64,000 nucleotides of DNA from JACVRW01 sp963808545 (GCA_963808545.1 CAWEGB010000004.1:1-64000); one strand, 5' to 3'. Shown: positions 1 to 9,572, counted from the stretch's first letter. Made by a program: numbers and translations. Notes: a model not told the origin generated them from the sequence alone.

Positions 1-116
1 GCTCCCCTCACACCACTCGTTGCTCTCCCGACAAACAGCTTCGCCGTCAAAGTAGGCGGATAGTCCACCCATATTGACGCCGGTTCGGATCAAGAGCGGC
101 TTGCCGCCGGTTGGGA
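1..116. other. Short non-coding edge sequence
   Basis: No convincing gene is visible here. The stretch lies downstream of the minus-strand amidohydrolase and contains a loose direct repeat of a GCCGGTT-GGAT motif (about 80-95 and 104-117), too degenerate to classify. Confidence 0.4.
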
Positions 117-1395
117 TTAGACGAGCTCGCCCTGGTTCTCCGCGTGCAACCCGGGGCAGTCCTTGGCCTCTTCCGGAACGTCGGCCCACACGAAGGGCTG
201 GGCGATCTCCGCTTTGGTGGGGCCGAACGTGTCGGCGAGCGGACGCAGGAAGTGCGAGGTCGAACCTGTAGAGCTTCGCCGCGTTGAGTGTGACCATCTG
301 CTCGACCTCGTCGGTCGGCACATCCGCGAACGTCCGCCGGAGGTGGTTCCGCGTGTAGGGCTGCGAGCCCTCGATGTGCGGGTAGTCGACGCCCCACATG
401 ATGTTGTCGATGCCCACGTCGTGGCGCAGCACCACCTCGGTGGGCCGCAGGAAGCTGGCGCCGACGTGGCACTGGCGTCGCCAGTACTCGCTCGGCGTCA
501 ACGGCATGCCCTCGTGCCTCGCGCCCGAAGAACACTTCGGAGCCGTGGCCGTACTTCATGCGGTCGTAGAACTGTCGAGGCGCGGGAGCTCCTCGAGGAT
601 CCACGCCGTGCCGGTCTCGGTGTTCACGAAGTGCAGGTCGGGGTGCCGCTCGAACACGCCGCTGAACATGAGGTGCCAGAGCGCGCGGTGACCCCACCAC
701 GTGACCTCGAGCATGAACATCGCCATCGAGGCCGGGGGGTAGCGCCGAAGTCGGGGGGCCCCCGCCGCTGTGGTGGTTCACCGGCATCTCGAGCGCCTCG
801 CACACCTCCCAGATCGGCTCGTAGTCGGGCGCGTAGAGCGGCGGCATCCCGGAGCCCGGAGGCGCGCCCGGGAGGAGGATGCCTCCGCGGAGGCCGTGCT
901 CGGCCGCCCACTCGATCTCCTTCACGGAGCCCTCGACGTCGCCCAGGAAGATCTGCACGAAGCCGGCACGCTGCTCGGGAGCCGTGACACGTAGTCGGCG
1001 AGCCACCGGTTGTGCGCCCGGAGGCCGGCGAAGCGGTGCTCGTGGTCGTCGCCGGTCGGCGGGGCTTCGAACTCGCTGCGCGGCAGCGGCGCGAACGGCG
1101 GCTGCGTGTTCGGGAAATCACCTCGGCGACCCAGCCGTCGGCCTCCTGCTCTCGCAGACGGCGGTCGGTGTTCCAGTTGCGGTCGGCGTCGGCGTCGGGT
1201 CGCCGTCGACACCGACGATCTTCTTCATGCCGAGCGACTTCATCGCCTCGCGCATCACTGCGCCCGAGCCTCCACCTGCTTCACCCAGTCGTCGAACTCG
1301 GCGTGCCACTTCTTCTCGAGGTACGGCTTGTAGGCCCAGAGGTCGGCGCCCGCGTGCGCGTCGGCCGAGATCAGGATGTAGTGGGCGTCGCTCAC
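117..1395 (-). CDS. Amidohydrolase family 2 (TIM-barrel metal-dependent hydrolase), multiply frameshifted
   Basis: Recognised piecewise in changing reading frames. The N-terminus reads HYILISADAHAG from a GTG at 1395, with the D-x-H-type metal motif of the superfamily. Later pieces include FPNTQPPFAPLP near 1,100, RGGILLPGAPPGSGMPPLY near 850 and VNHHSGGGPP near 770 (a metal-site His pair). The C-terminus ends at TAA 117-119. At least five indels separate the pieces. The family includes decarboxylases and hydrolases often found with acyl-CoA catabolism genes; the substrate is unknown. It is third in a minus-strand cluster after the thiolase and DUF35 genes. A related but distinct copy lies at 10,966-12,193. 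Whether the indels are mutations or read errors cannot be settled here; their density argues for errors. Confidence 0.7.
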
Positions 1396-1490
1396 TGGCT
1401 CGTCCCCCGGATGCGTGACCGTGTAATGACCCGATCTTAACGAAGCGCCCGCCGTTCCGGCAGCCCCGGGTTCAGAGCGTCGAAGGCGGT

Positions 1491-1945
1491 TCACGTGGCC
1501 GGGCGGAACCGCGGCACCGACATGTCGTCGCTCACGTGCTCCCACACGATCTCGACCCGGTCGCCGATCCGCAGCGTGTCGACGTCGCAGTCGATGATGT
1601 TGACGATCATCCGCGCGCCGGCGCCCTGGGTGCCGTCGAGCTCGATGACGCCCGGCGGCGTAGGCACGACTCGTGGAGCATCCGGGCCAGCGGGTGGCGC
1701 ACGACGGTGAAGCTGTACACGGTGCCGGTGCCGGGCAGCTCGACCCACTCGACGTCGCGGTGCTGGCAGACGAAGCAGAACGGCGGCGGCGGGAGCCGGA
1801 ACGTGCCGCAGTTGGTGCAGCGCGGCGCGACCAGGCGGTCCTCCACCGCGGCGTCCCAGAACGGCGCGTCGAGTCGTCGGCGTGCTGGTGCGTGAGGATC
1901 GACGGGAACACGCCCGGGTCGCGGCCATGGCGGTCGTTCGGTCAT
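1491..1945 (-). CDS. DUF35 / OB-fold acyl-CoA-associated protein with zinc ribbon, frameshifted
   Basis: The N-terminal half carries the rubredoxin-like zinc ribbon (CTNC and CFVC, about residues 43-65) preceded by the family's PFWDA helix. The C-terminal half, in a second frame from about 1,665, is the OB-fold ending ...SVPRFRPAT. About 150 aa in total, the usual DUF35 length. DUF35 proteins pair with lipid-transfer-protein-like thiolases or with MaoC/ChsH-type hydratases in sterol side-chain catabolism. Here the thiolase gene lies directly upstream (its stop is 22 nt before this start), so a thiolase-DUF35 complex is the natural reading. The exact start is uncertain; ATG 1945 is used. At least one frameshift is present. 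Confidence 0.75.
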
Positions 1946-1966
1946 GAGCGATCGTCCCCGTCGTCG

Positions 1967-3208
1967 TCATCCTGTCGCCGTCATCGGCAGCAGCGTGCCG
2001 CTGACGGGGAGCGCGGCGGGTCCGCCGGTGACCAGCGCGATCTCGGCGCCTTCGACCTGGTTGACCGCGGTGCCGCGGATCTGCTCGACCGCCTCCCGGA
2101 CGTGGGTCATGCCGATGATGTAGGCCTCCGAGAGGTTGCCGCCGTGGGTGTTCACCGGGATCGATGCCGGTCGGCCAGCGGATGTTGCCCTCGGCGACGA
2201 ACGGTCCGCCCTCGCCGATCGGGCAGAAGCCGTAGTCCTCGAGCTGCATGATCACGAGCGGCGAGAAGTGGTCGTAGAGCAGCGCGACGTCGACGTCGGC
2301 CGGGGTGATGCCGGCCATCTCGAAGAGCCGCTTGGCGACCGGGCGGTGCCCCGACGACGCGAACTCGTCGTCGGGCAGCCTGGAAGTAGCGGAAGATCGC
2401 CGGGCCCCACCGGCCGGTGCCGCCGTGCGCCGACGCCAGGATGTACGCCGGCGGCTGGCGCAGGTCCTTGGCCCGGTCGGCCGACGTGGTGATCACCGCC
2501 ACCGCGCCGTCGGTCTCCATCGTGTAGTCGAAGAGGCACAGCGGGTCGGAGATCATCCGGGCCGCGAAGTACTCGTCGAGCGTGAGCGGCTGCGTCTGCA
2601 GCGACGGTCGGCCGGCCGGCGGATCGCGTTCTCCCGCTGCGTGATCGCGACCTCGGCGAAGTGCTCGCGCTTCGTGCCGTAGAGGTGCATGTGCCGCTGC
2701 GTGAGCACCGAGAAGCTGTGGCCCGGCGACAGGAGGCCGGCGTTGGCGGCGAACGCCGCGCTGGCGCGACGCCCCGCCGCCGCCGTACGGCGCTCGCCAC
2801 CCTCCGACATGGTCGCGTAGGCGAGCACGCCGTCGACCTCGGAACCGCCGAGGCGCCGGTTGAGCTGCTGGAGCGTCATCAGGGTGACGCACACGTTCGC
2901 CATGCCGCCGTGGATCGCCGCCGCCGCGAGCCCGAGCGCGCCCGCGCACCCGCCGCCACCCGACGTGAGGCGACGCGGCGAAGCGCACCTCCGGCACGCC
3001 GAGCACCGAGGCCACCTCGGCGGGATCGCAGCGAGACGAGTAGATCGCGAAGCCGTCGAGGTCCTTGACGGTCGAGTCCGGCGTCGTCGAGCGCCAGCAG
3101 GATCGCCGTGCACGCCATCGACATCTCGGTCTCGGGGAACGACTGCCCCCGCTTGTAGTACGGCGTCGCGCCGACGCCGACGACCGCCGCCTGGTTCTTG
3201 ATGCTCAT
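1967..3208 (-). CDS. Thiolase / lipid-transfer-protein-like acetyl-CoA acetyltransferase, frameshifted
   Basis: Starts at ATG 3208 with MSIKNQAAVVGVGATPYYK, the typical N-terminus of SCP-x/LTP-type thiolases. The C-terminal piece (1967-2155) contains NTHGGNLSEAYIIGM, the conserved His-bearing thiolase C-terminal motif. Between them the match continues in several frames over about 410 codons, normal for the family, so several indels interrupt it. The expected reaction is retro-Claisen or retro-aldol cleavage of a branched beta-keto or hydroxyacyl-CoA. First gene of the minus-strand thiolase-DUF35-amidohydrolase cluster. The upstream 3,245-3,275 stretch is AT-richer than its surroundings and probably holds the promoter. 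Confidence 0.78.
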
Positions 3209-3310
3209 GTCGTCCGCACCTTCGCACTCGGCCATCGCCGACTCGCAGCAAATGGAAAATATTGTTCGCATTCCCGCGCGGTCAAGCGGGAGCTCGCGGC
3301 ACACGTCGGG

Positions 3311-4494
3311 TCAGCGCGGGTCGCGCGGGAGACCGAGCACGCGCTCGCCGAGCACGTTGCGCTGGATCTCGTTCGAGCCGCCGTAGATGGTGTCGGCCCG
3401 GCTGAACAGGAACAGCTTCTGCTCCAACGTGAGCGTCGTAGGGATGCTCGTCGGCAACGAGCCCGTCGGCGCCGAGGATGTCGAGCCCAGGTCGCCGAGG
3501 TCGCGGTGCCAAGTGCCCCAGAACAGCTTGGAGATCGACGCTTCGGGCCCGGGCACGCCGCGCGCCGACATGCTGCGCGCGCGTTCCACCGCATCAGGCG
3601 GAGGCCGATCCACGCGTGACGAGCCGCTGCGCGGATCAACGGATCGCCGTGAGTCCGCGCTCGCGCCGGGCGAGGTCGATCACGTGCGTCGAGCTCGCGG
3701 CGCGAAGCCGACCTGCTGCGCGAGCGTCGACACGCCGCGCTCGAAGCCGAGGAGCCCCATCGCCACGCGCCCAGCCCGTCGCCGACCTCGCCGACGACGA
3801 GATCGGCACTCGTGCGCGCGTCGTCGAAGAACACCTCGTTGAACTCGCCGCCGCCGGTGATCTGCACGATCGGGCGCACCTCGACGCCGGGTTGGTCCAT
3901 CGGCACGAGCAGGAACGAGAGGCCGTGATGCCGGCTGCGAGCCCGGGTCGGTGCGGGCGACGACGAAGCACCAGTGCGACACGTGCGCGAGCGACGTCCA
4001 CACCTTCTGCCCGTTGATCACCCACTCATCGCCGTCGAGCACGGCACGGGTCTGCACCGCCGCGAGGTCGGAGCCGGCGTTCGGCTCGCTGTAGCCCTGG
4101 CACCAGCGCTCCTCGCCGCGGAGGATGCCGGGAAGGAAGCGCTGCTGCTGCTCGCGCGTGCCGTACTCGATCGAGCGTCGGCGCGAGCAGGTTCTCGCCC
4201 ATGTGGTTGACCCGCGCCGGCGCCTGGGCGCGCGCGTACTCCTCGGCCCAGATCACCTGCTGCGTCGATCGTCGCGCCCAGTCCGCCGTGCTCGACCGGC
4301 CAGCCGAAGCCGATGAGGCCCGCCTTGCCGAGCTCGCGCTCCCAGTCGACACGGACGCCGAAGCCGACGTCCTCGTCGCCGGGCCCGCCACGCCCGCGGA
4401 GCTCCGCGTAGTCGCCGACCACGTGGTCGTCGAGCCACGCGCGGAGGTCGCGGCGGAGGAGCTCGGGATCGCCGGTGACCTCGACGTCGGCCAT
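3311..4494 (-). CDS. Acyl-CoA dehydrogenase, heavily frameshifted
   Basis: The N-terminus (MADVEVTGDPELLRRDLRAW, ATG 4494) and the C-terminal helix (IYGGSNEIQRNVLGERVLG, stop at 3311) are classic acyl-CoA dehydrogenase ends. The middle (GDEWVINGQKVWTSLAHVSHW) matches the beta-domain but appears in other frames. Total span of about 394 codons is normal. FAD-dependent alpha,beta-dehydrogenation of an acyl-CoA is expected. The gene starts 4 nt after the VOC gene stop, so the two form an operon whose promoter carries the palindrome at 4964-4978. At least five frame changes make the gene unreadable as given. Confidence 0.78.
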
Positions 4495-4498
4495 CGGG

Positions 4499-4936
4499 CT
4501 ACGCGCCGCGCATCAACTCGATGCGCACGCCGTCGGGATCGCACACGAACACGATGTCGGTCCCGGGCGTCGAGCGCGTCGAGTCGAGCACGAGGGCTCC
4601 GTACTCCAGCAGCCGCTCGGCTGCCGCATCCACGTTGTCGACGACGAAGCAGAGGTGCGTGAGCCCGACCTGGGTACGCGTCTGCGACGGGCTACCGATC
4701 GGCTGCGGCTCGTGGAACTGCAGCAGCTCGATCCTCATGCCGTCCCTCTCGACGAACTGGGAGGTGATCCTCACGTCGCCGCGCGCTTCGAGGGCGCGCT
4801 CGAGGCCCGGCGCCGTCGAGCTGTCGAGCTCGAAGCTCTCGGCGCGCTCGAACCCGAGCCCGTCGCAGTAGAAGCGGATTGAGCGGTCGAGGTTCCGCAC
4901 GCAGATCCCCGCATGCGACGGCCGGTAGGTGGTCAT
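4499..4936 (-). CDS. VOC-family (glyoxalase/methylmalonyl-CoA epimerase-like) protein
   Basis: Intact 145-aa protein with the two beta-alpha-beta-beta-beta modules of the vicinal oxygen chelate fold. Metal-ligand positions are plausible at His8 (PSHAGICV), Glu in MRIELLQF, His in THLCFVV and Glu near the end (RIELMRG). The family includes glyoxalase I, dioxygenases and epimerases; an acyl-CoA epimerase or lactoylglutathione-lyase-like role is possible given the downstream acyl-CoA dehydrogenase, but the substrate cannot be assigned. First gene of a two-gene minus-strand operon, divergent from the gene at 5059. Confidence 0.8.
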   Translation of the reverse strand: MTTYRPSHAGICVRNLDRSIRFYCDGLGFERAESFELDSSTAPGLERALEARGDVRITSQFVERDGMRIELLQFHEPQPIGSPSQTRTQVGLTHLCFVVDNVDAAAERLLEYGALVLDSTRSTPGTDIVFVCDPDGVRIELMRGA

Positions 4937-4963
4937 CGCGCTCCCCCAGTCGGGCTCGGGTAT

Positions 4964-4978
4964 CTGACGACCCGTCAG
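4964..4978. promoter_or_regulatory. Palindromic operator, CTGACG-ACC-CGTCAG
   Basis: Perfect 6-bp inverted arms with a 3-bp centre, between the divergent VOC/acyl-CoA dehydrogenase operon (start 4936) and the gene at 5059. The same arms and spacing recur at 10918-10932. Palindromes of this form are typical of TetR-family acyl-CoA-responsive repressors; no such regulator gene is in the window. Confidence 0.65.
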
Positions 4979-5058
4979 GCGGGAGGCTAGCGTCGGCCGT
5001 TCCCAGGGTCCTGGCGAGCTCGCGCTCGGCAGGTGGTTCGCGGGTCGAGGAGGAGCGC

Positions 5059-5871
5059 ATGCCGTCGGCGCCGGTGAAGGGCGAGTACCCGATCAAGCTC
5101 GGCACGTTGCTGTTCACGATGGTCGAGCCCGAGCGCGGGGTCGAGGTCGAGTACAACCGCTGGTACGAGCACGACCACTTCTATGCGGGGTGCATGGTCG
5201 GCCCGTGGCAGTTCGCCGGCGACCGCTTCGTCGCCACCCGCCGGCTCAAGGACCTCCGGTACCCGGTCGAGACCGACATGACGCCCGACCCGCTCACCGG
5301 GTCGTACCTCGCGATCTACTGGGTGCTCGACGGGCACCACGACGAATGGAATCGCTGGGCCGTCGACCAGGTGAACTACCTGCACGCGAACGGCAGGATG
5401 TTCGAGAAGCGCGCGCACGTGCACACGCTCCTGTACGAGAAGCGGTGGTCGCGGCAGCGCGACCCGAACGGCTGCACGATCGAGGCTGCGCTCGACCACG
5501 ACTACCCCGGACTGGTCGTCGTGTGCGGTGACGTGAAGGAGGGGCACTCGCACGACGAGGTCGACGCGTGGTTCCGCGACACGTACCTGCCCGACGCGAT
5601 GGCGCGGCCGTGGGGCCCCGACCTCGTGGGGAGCAACACGACGCTGCCGTTGCTCGACGACCGCCCGGCCGACGTCGTCGCGCCGGCCGCCGGGCCGAAC
5701 CGCTTCCTGCAGTTCCACTTCCTCGACCACGACCCCGAGGAGGGGTGGGCCGACGGCTACTCGAGGATCGGCGAGGCGATCGAGTCGAGCGGGCTCGCCA
5801 CTCACGTGTGGACGGGACCGTTCATCCAGACCGACTTCGGCACCGACAGGTACACCGACGAGCTCTGGTAA
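5059..5871 (+). CDS. Conserved hypothetical protein, possible dimeric alpha+beta barrel duplication
   Basis: Intact 270-aa soluble protein. ATG 5059 is preceded by GGAGGAG at 5048-5054, which decides the start over in-frame codons further upstream. Two repeats seem present: LGTLLFTMVEPERG..YNRWYEHDHF in the first half and a weaker second half around FLQFHFLD. The NRWYEHDH-type motif is reminiscent of EthD-like or ABM-fold dimeric barrels, but I cannot place it in a named family with confidence. Divergent from the VOC/acyl-CoA dehydrogenase operon across the CTGACG operator, which suggests co-regulation and a role in the same catabolic programme. Confidence 0.6.
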   Translation: MPSAPVKGEYPIKLGTLLFTMVEPERGVEVEYNRWYEHDHFYAGCMVGPWQFAGDRFVATRRLKDLRYPVETDMTPDPLTGSYLAIYWVLDGHHDEWNRWAVDQVNYLHANGRMFEKRAHVHTLLYEKRWSRQRDPNGCTIEAALDHDYPGLVVVCGDVKEGHSHDEVDAWFRDTYLPDAMARPWGPDLVGSNTTLPLLDDRPADVVAPAAGPNRFLQFHFLDHDPEEGWADGYSRIGEAIESSGLATHVWTGPFIQTDFGTDRYTDELW

Positions 5872-5916
5872 TTCCAGAGTTGCGATCGGGGTTCGCACGC
5901 GACCCCGTTGCTCTGT

Positions 5917-6284
5917 GATTGTCGACGTCATCGCCGTCACGGAAGTGGATCGCGTGGTCGTGCGCCGACTGCTCGAGCTGTACGCGGGACTTCTCGGAGA
6001 TCGACGGCCGCGAGCTGTCGTCGAGAGTTGAGTACGGATATCGCTACCTGGACGTCTCTGGACTGATGCCGACGGACACGCCGTTCCTGATCCACACCGA
6101 CGGTCGTCTCGCAGGGCTCGCAATGGTTCGGGAGGGTTCCCCCCACGTGATCGCGGAGTTCTTCGTCGTGCGGAAGTATCGGCGCCGAGGTGTCGGCCGG
6201 GCCGCGGGCGAGCACTCTTCGAGCGATTCAGCGGAGCGTGGTCGGTGCGTGAGCAGCGACAACTGTCATACCCCGGTGTGATGA
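5917..6284 (+). pseudogene. GNAT-family N-acetyltransferase, frameshifted and cut short at the 3' end
   Basis: The N-terminus from GTG 5917 reads VIVDVIAVTEVDRVVVRRLL. After a frame change near 5,990 it continues EIDGRELSSRVEYGYRYLD and AEFFVVRKYRRRGVGRAA, which is the GNAT acetyl-CoA-binding motif A (R-R-x-G-V-G). After a second shift it reads ALFERFSGAWSVREQRQ, then the similarity stops before the last strands of the fold. The DUF222-HNH gene begins about 75 nt later. Two indels plus the missing C-terminus make this a likely remnant, perhaps truncated when the HNH gene arrived. Confidence 0.65.
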
Positions 6285-6359
6285 TTGGGGTGCGCTTTCG
6301 AGCGGCCCGGCTGCTCCTTCTTCCCCTCATGTTGTCGGTGATGTTCGGGAGGAGGTGTC

Positions 6360-7538
6360 ATGGATCGGGTCCGTGCTGCGGCGGCGACATTGCGTGCGGT
6401 GTTGGCGGGGCTCGAGCCGGGCAGGTTCTCGCCCGAGGCCGCGGCGGAGATCGCGGAGGAGCTCGCCGCCACGGAGAACGCGTGTGGCACCGCGAAGGTG
6501 CGTATGGCTGGCCGGGCGGGGGAGGGGGGTGTGCACCGCACTCGCGGGTTCGCGGATGTGTCCGATTGGCTGGCGAGTGCGACGGGGTCGATGGTCCGCG
6601 ACGCACGGCGCGAGCTGGAGGCGGTCGCTGCGGTGGAGGCGTGTCCGGACACACGTGACGCGCTGGTGTGCGGTGACGTGTCCCTCGCGCAAGGCGCCGA
6701 GATCGCCCGCACCGAAGCCGAGGTGCCCGGGTGTGAGGCGGAGCTGCTCGAGCTCGCCAAGCTCGGGAGCCTCGGCGCGGTTCGGGAACGAGCACGGTCA
6801 CGGCGTCTCGACGCGATGGATCGCGACGAGCTCTACGCCAAGCAGCGGAAGGCCCGGTGCTTCTCGCACTGGCGCGACGAGCTGGGCATGATCCGCGGGT
6901 CGTTCGCGCTCACCCCCGAGGTCGGCATCGGGCTGGTGAACCGGATCGACGCCGAGACCGACCGGCTCCGCCGCGACGCCAAACGCGCCGGCGGCACCGT
7001 CGAGCCGCGGGTCGCGTTCGCGGCCGACACGCTGGTCCGCATCATCGAAGGGTCCGCCAGCACCGAGGCGGGCGCGCCGCGCTTGCACCTCGTGATCGAC
7101 TGGCCCGCCCTCGCCCGCGGGCACACCCACCCCGGCGAACGGTCCCACATCGTGGGGGGCGGCCCGATCCCGCCCCGCGTCGCACAACAGATCCTGGGCA
7201 ACGCGTTCGTCGCCGCGGTGCTCACCGACGGGGTCGCGGTCCAACAGGTCCGCCACTTCGGGCGGCGCATCCCCGCCGAGGTCCGCACCACGCTCGAGCT
7301 CGGCCCGCCTCCCGAGTTCGCCGGGGTGACCTGCGCCGAGCCGGGCTGCGAGCGCCGCTACGGGCTCGAGTGGGACCACTGCGACCCGGTCGCCAACGGC
7401 GGAGCCACCTCGCTGGAGAACCTCCGGCCGCTCTGCACACCACACCACCGGGAGAAAACCCGACGCGACCGCGCCGCCGGCCACCCCGGAAACGGCCCGC
7501 GTGCCGACCCAAGGCCGTCCGACAGGGCGCCCCCATGA
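6360..7538 (+). CDS. DUF222-HNH endonuclease (13E12-repeat-type protein)
   Basis: Intact 392 aa. The N-terminal two-thirds is the helical DUF222 region typical of actinobacterial 13E12-repeat proteins. The C-terminus holds the HNH nuclease: zinc-binding CAEPGC, then LEWDHCDPVANGG, LENLRPLC and HHREK, giving the H-N-H triad about residues 340-380. The ATG is preceded by GGGAGGAGG at 6347-6355. These genes are multicopy in Mycobacterium, Acidimicrobiia and others and behave like mobile or recombining cassettes, though no terminal repeats are seen here. Its insertion just after a truncated GNAT gene fits that behaviour. The Pro/Arg-rich tail after the HNH domain is probably disordered. Confidence 0.85.
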   Translation: MDRVRAAAATLRAVLAGLEPGRFSPEAAAEIAEELAATENACGTAKVRMAGRAGEGGVHRTRGFADVSDWLASATGSMVRDARRELEAVAAVEACPDTRDALVCGDVSLAQGAEIARTEAEVPGCEAELLELAKLGSLGAVRERARSRRLDAMDRDELYAKQRKARCFSHWRDELGMIRGSFALTPEVGIGLVNRIDAETDRLRRDAKRAGGTVEPRVAFAADTLVRIIEGSASTEAGAPRLHLVIDWPALARGHTHPGERSHIVGGGPIPPRVAQQILGNAFVAAVLTDGVAVQQVRHFGRRIPAEVRTTLELGPPPEFAGVTCAEPGCERRYGLEWDHCDPVANGGATSLENLRPLCTPHHREKTRRDRAAGHPGNGPRADPRPSDRAPP

Positions 7539-7583
7539 GAACGACGAACGACCAGCGGGGACGCCATTGCGAATGCGCTGTGA

Positions 7584-7606
7584 ATAGTGGGTAAACTGCC
7601 CACTAT
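7584..7606. promoter_or_regulatory. Palindromic operator over the -10 and start codon of the toxin-antitoxin-like pair
   Basis: Perfect inverted repeat ATAGTGGG-(7 nt)-CCCACTAT. The loop contains TAAACT (7592-7597), a good -10 hexamer, 7 nt before ATG 7605. A TTGCGA at 7567-7572 could serve as -35 (19-nt spacer). Transcription would begin at or next to the start codon, so a bound repressor would block both -10 and start. Confidence 0.6.
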
Positions 7607-8085
7607 GGCGTATGTGGTGGCCCGGAAGGGTCGCCGGTACGAGGCTCGAGAGTCGGAGGCCACGCCGCGCGGGCCGCGGGCGCGGACGCTCGCGACGTTC
7701 GACGAGTTCGACGACGTGGTGCTCGAGCGGGTGGTCGAACGGGCGAGCACGCCCATCGATGGAGGGGCGCTGCTGCGCTCGGCTCGCAAGGCCGGTGCGC
7801 CGGTCACGGCTGGCCAGTCGGCAGCCGACCGGGCGGCTTCACGCGTTGCTCGCGGAGATCAACGCGGGCCGTGGGCCGTCACCGATCCTCGCGGCCGCGC
7901 TCGAAGACACGTTGGGCGCGGTGCGCGCGACGCGTCGCAAGCGCACGCTCTCGGATCCTGTACGCGCCGCGATGGCTTGGACGGGAACCACGCTCGCCGA
8001 GCGCGGCGAGGCGCTCCGCGACCTCCTCCTCCTCTCCGACCGCCTGCCCACGCCCCCGGCTCGTTCCATCCCGCGTCCGGCGTGA
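7605..8085 (+). CDS. Putative antitoxin-like partner of a nucleotidyltransferase, one frameshift
   Basis: About 160 aa. The N-terminus MAYVVARKGRRYEARES is followed by GPRARTLATFDEFDDVVLER; after a frame change near 7,830 the C-terminus reads LHALLAEINAGRGPSPILAA and ALRDLLLLSDRLP. Basic N-terminal strands followed by helices would suit a DNA-binding antitoxin, but no named domain is evident. The stop overlaps the GTG of the next gene (GTGA at 8082-8085), so the two are translationally coupled. The palindrome over its promoter suggests autoregulation. Function is inferred only from context and from similarity to small proteins I associate with AbiEii-like nucleotidyltransferases in actinobacteria. 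Confidence 0.55.
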
Positions 8086-8802
8086 GGCTCCGACGCGACC
8101 GCGGCAGCGCACCGCGGAAGACGGGGGTTGTTCCCGCGCACGCAGGCCGTGCGGGATCGCGGACGTCGGGCGCGCAATTCGACCCCGGGGAAGGCCCCGA
8201 GCCTTCGTTGCCCGACAAGGTGGTGGCAATCGACCAGCGCGCTCAGCCGGGCGAAGGTGGCGCACGCGTTCGGTGGAGCTCTCGCGCTCGCGTACTACGC
8301 AGAGCCGCGCACAACCGTCGACGTCGACGTGAACGTGTTCGTCACCACGGAGCAGTCCGTCAGGGTGGCGAAGGCGTTCGGCAGGATCGGGGTCGACACC
8401 GCGGCCCTCGAGCGCCCGGCGGCGACACGCGACGGTCAGGTCCGGTGCCGATGGGGGCGGACCCCGATCGACGTGTTCTTCTCCTACGACCCGCTCCACG
8501 ACGCGATGCGCGAGGCCACCGCACGCGTCCCCTTCGGCCACGACCGGATCCCGATCCTGGCGCCGGAGCACCTCGTCGTCTGCAAGGCGGTGTTCGATCG
8601 CCCGAAGGACTGGATCGACATCCAGCAGGTACTGGTGACGGTGGATCGGTTCGACGCGGAGGAGGCGCGCAGGTGGCTCGACCACCTCGTCGGCGCGAAG
8701 GACCCGCGCTACCGCAAGCTCGAGCGTCAGATGGCGGCGTTGCTCGGCGGCGGACACTCACTCCGCCGGGTGCCAGGGCACCGGGAAGTCGTCGGGGCGT
8801 AG
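8082..8802 (+). CDS. Nucleotidyltransferase, AbiEii/MNT-like putative toxin, one frameshift
   Basis: After a frame change near 8,240 the protein reads AHAFGGALALAYYAEPRTTV, then DVDVNVFVTT: the GG...D-x-D signature of the polymerase-beta-type nucleotidyltransferase fold used by AbiEii and MNT enzymes. A third acidic residue is likely in TPIDVFFSYDP. The C-terminal part (PEHLVVCKAVFDRPKDWIDI) matches the helical region of AbiEii-like proteins. The start is the GTG overlapping the upstream stop. Such enzymes transfer nucleotides to tRNA or protein targets and act as toxins. The 3' end overlaps the convergent SDR gene by 45 nt. Confidence 0.65.
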
Positions 8803-9572
8803 CTGCGCGTCGGTGCCGCCGTCGACGAAGAGCACCGAGCCGCAGAAGAACCTCGCCCGGTCGGAGAGCAGGAACGTGACGAAGTCGGCGATCTCCTCCG
8901 GCTTGCCACGCCTGCCGATCGGCACCGCGAATTGCTCGATCGCCGGCCCCACCACCGGGTCGTCGAGGCCCTCTTGGAGGAGCGGGGTCTGCACCGCCCC
9001 GGGGGCGATCGCGTTGAGGTTGATGCCGGTGCCGGCCCACTCCTCGCTTGGTGCGTGCCGCCGCACCCACCGGGCGAGCGCGAGCTTGGTGACCGGGTAC
9101 ACCGAGAGCGACTCCCCCTCCCCGCCGCCTCCCGCGCCGCCGCCTCGTCCCCGGCGAGGCAGGCGTCGACGAGCTTCATCGAGTAGCCCGGCTGCGCAGT
9201 GGTCGAGTTCGAGCTGATCGCGACCGCCGCCGGGTCGTGACCTGCCGCGAGCGCCGGGCGGAGTCCCTCGAGCAGCTCGACGGTGCCGAAGTAGTTGACC
9301 GACACGAGCAGCGACGCAGCGCGGTCCGGCAGGCCGGCCATACCTGCCGCGGTGACCAAGCCGTCGAGCCGGCCTCCCGCGAGCTGCGCGATCTGCTCGA
9401 TCGCGGTGGCGCGACCCTCTGCAGTGCCGAGGTCTGCGCCGACCTCGACGCCGTTCGAAGCCCGGAGGTCGACCCCGATCACGCGATGGCCGTCGCTCGC
9501 GAGCCGCGCGGCGGTGGCCGCGCCGATGCCCGACGCCGCCCCCGTGATCGCAACGGTCCGCCCCGTGCTCAC
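8758..9572 (-). CDS. Short-chain dehydrogenase/reductase, one frameshift
   Basis: Starts MSTGRTVAITGAASGIG: the TGxxxGIG NAD(P)-binding motif. An Asp at VIGVDLRAS after strand 2 suggests NAD(H) preference. SSNSTT supplies the catalytic Ser region, and YPVTK is the YxxxK motif, found after a frame change near 9,120. The C-terminus reads LFVDGGTDAQLRPDDFPVPW. About 270 aa, typical of classical SDRs. It oxidises or reduces an alcohol/ketone, probably in the catabolic programme of the neighbouring acyl-CoA dehydrogenase and amidohydrolase. Downstream of the acyl-CoA dehydrogenase gene on the same strand with 39 nt between them, so probably one operon. Confidence 0.8.

Noticed and set aside
80..117. 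Direct repeat GCCGGTT-GGAT as a possible CRISPR or operator
   Set aside because: Only two degenerate copies; no further units and no gene context.
6360..7538. DUF222-HNH gene as a complete insertion element
   Set aside because: No terminal inverted repeats or target duplication could be found around it, so it is listed as a gene only.
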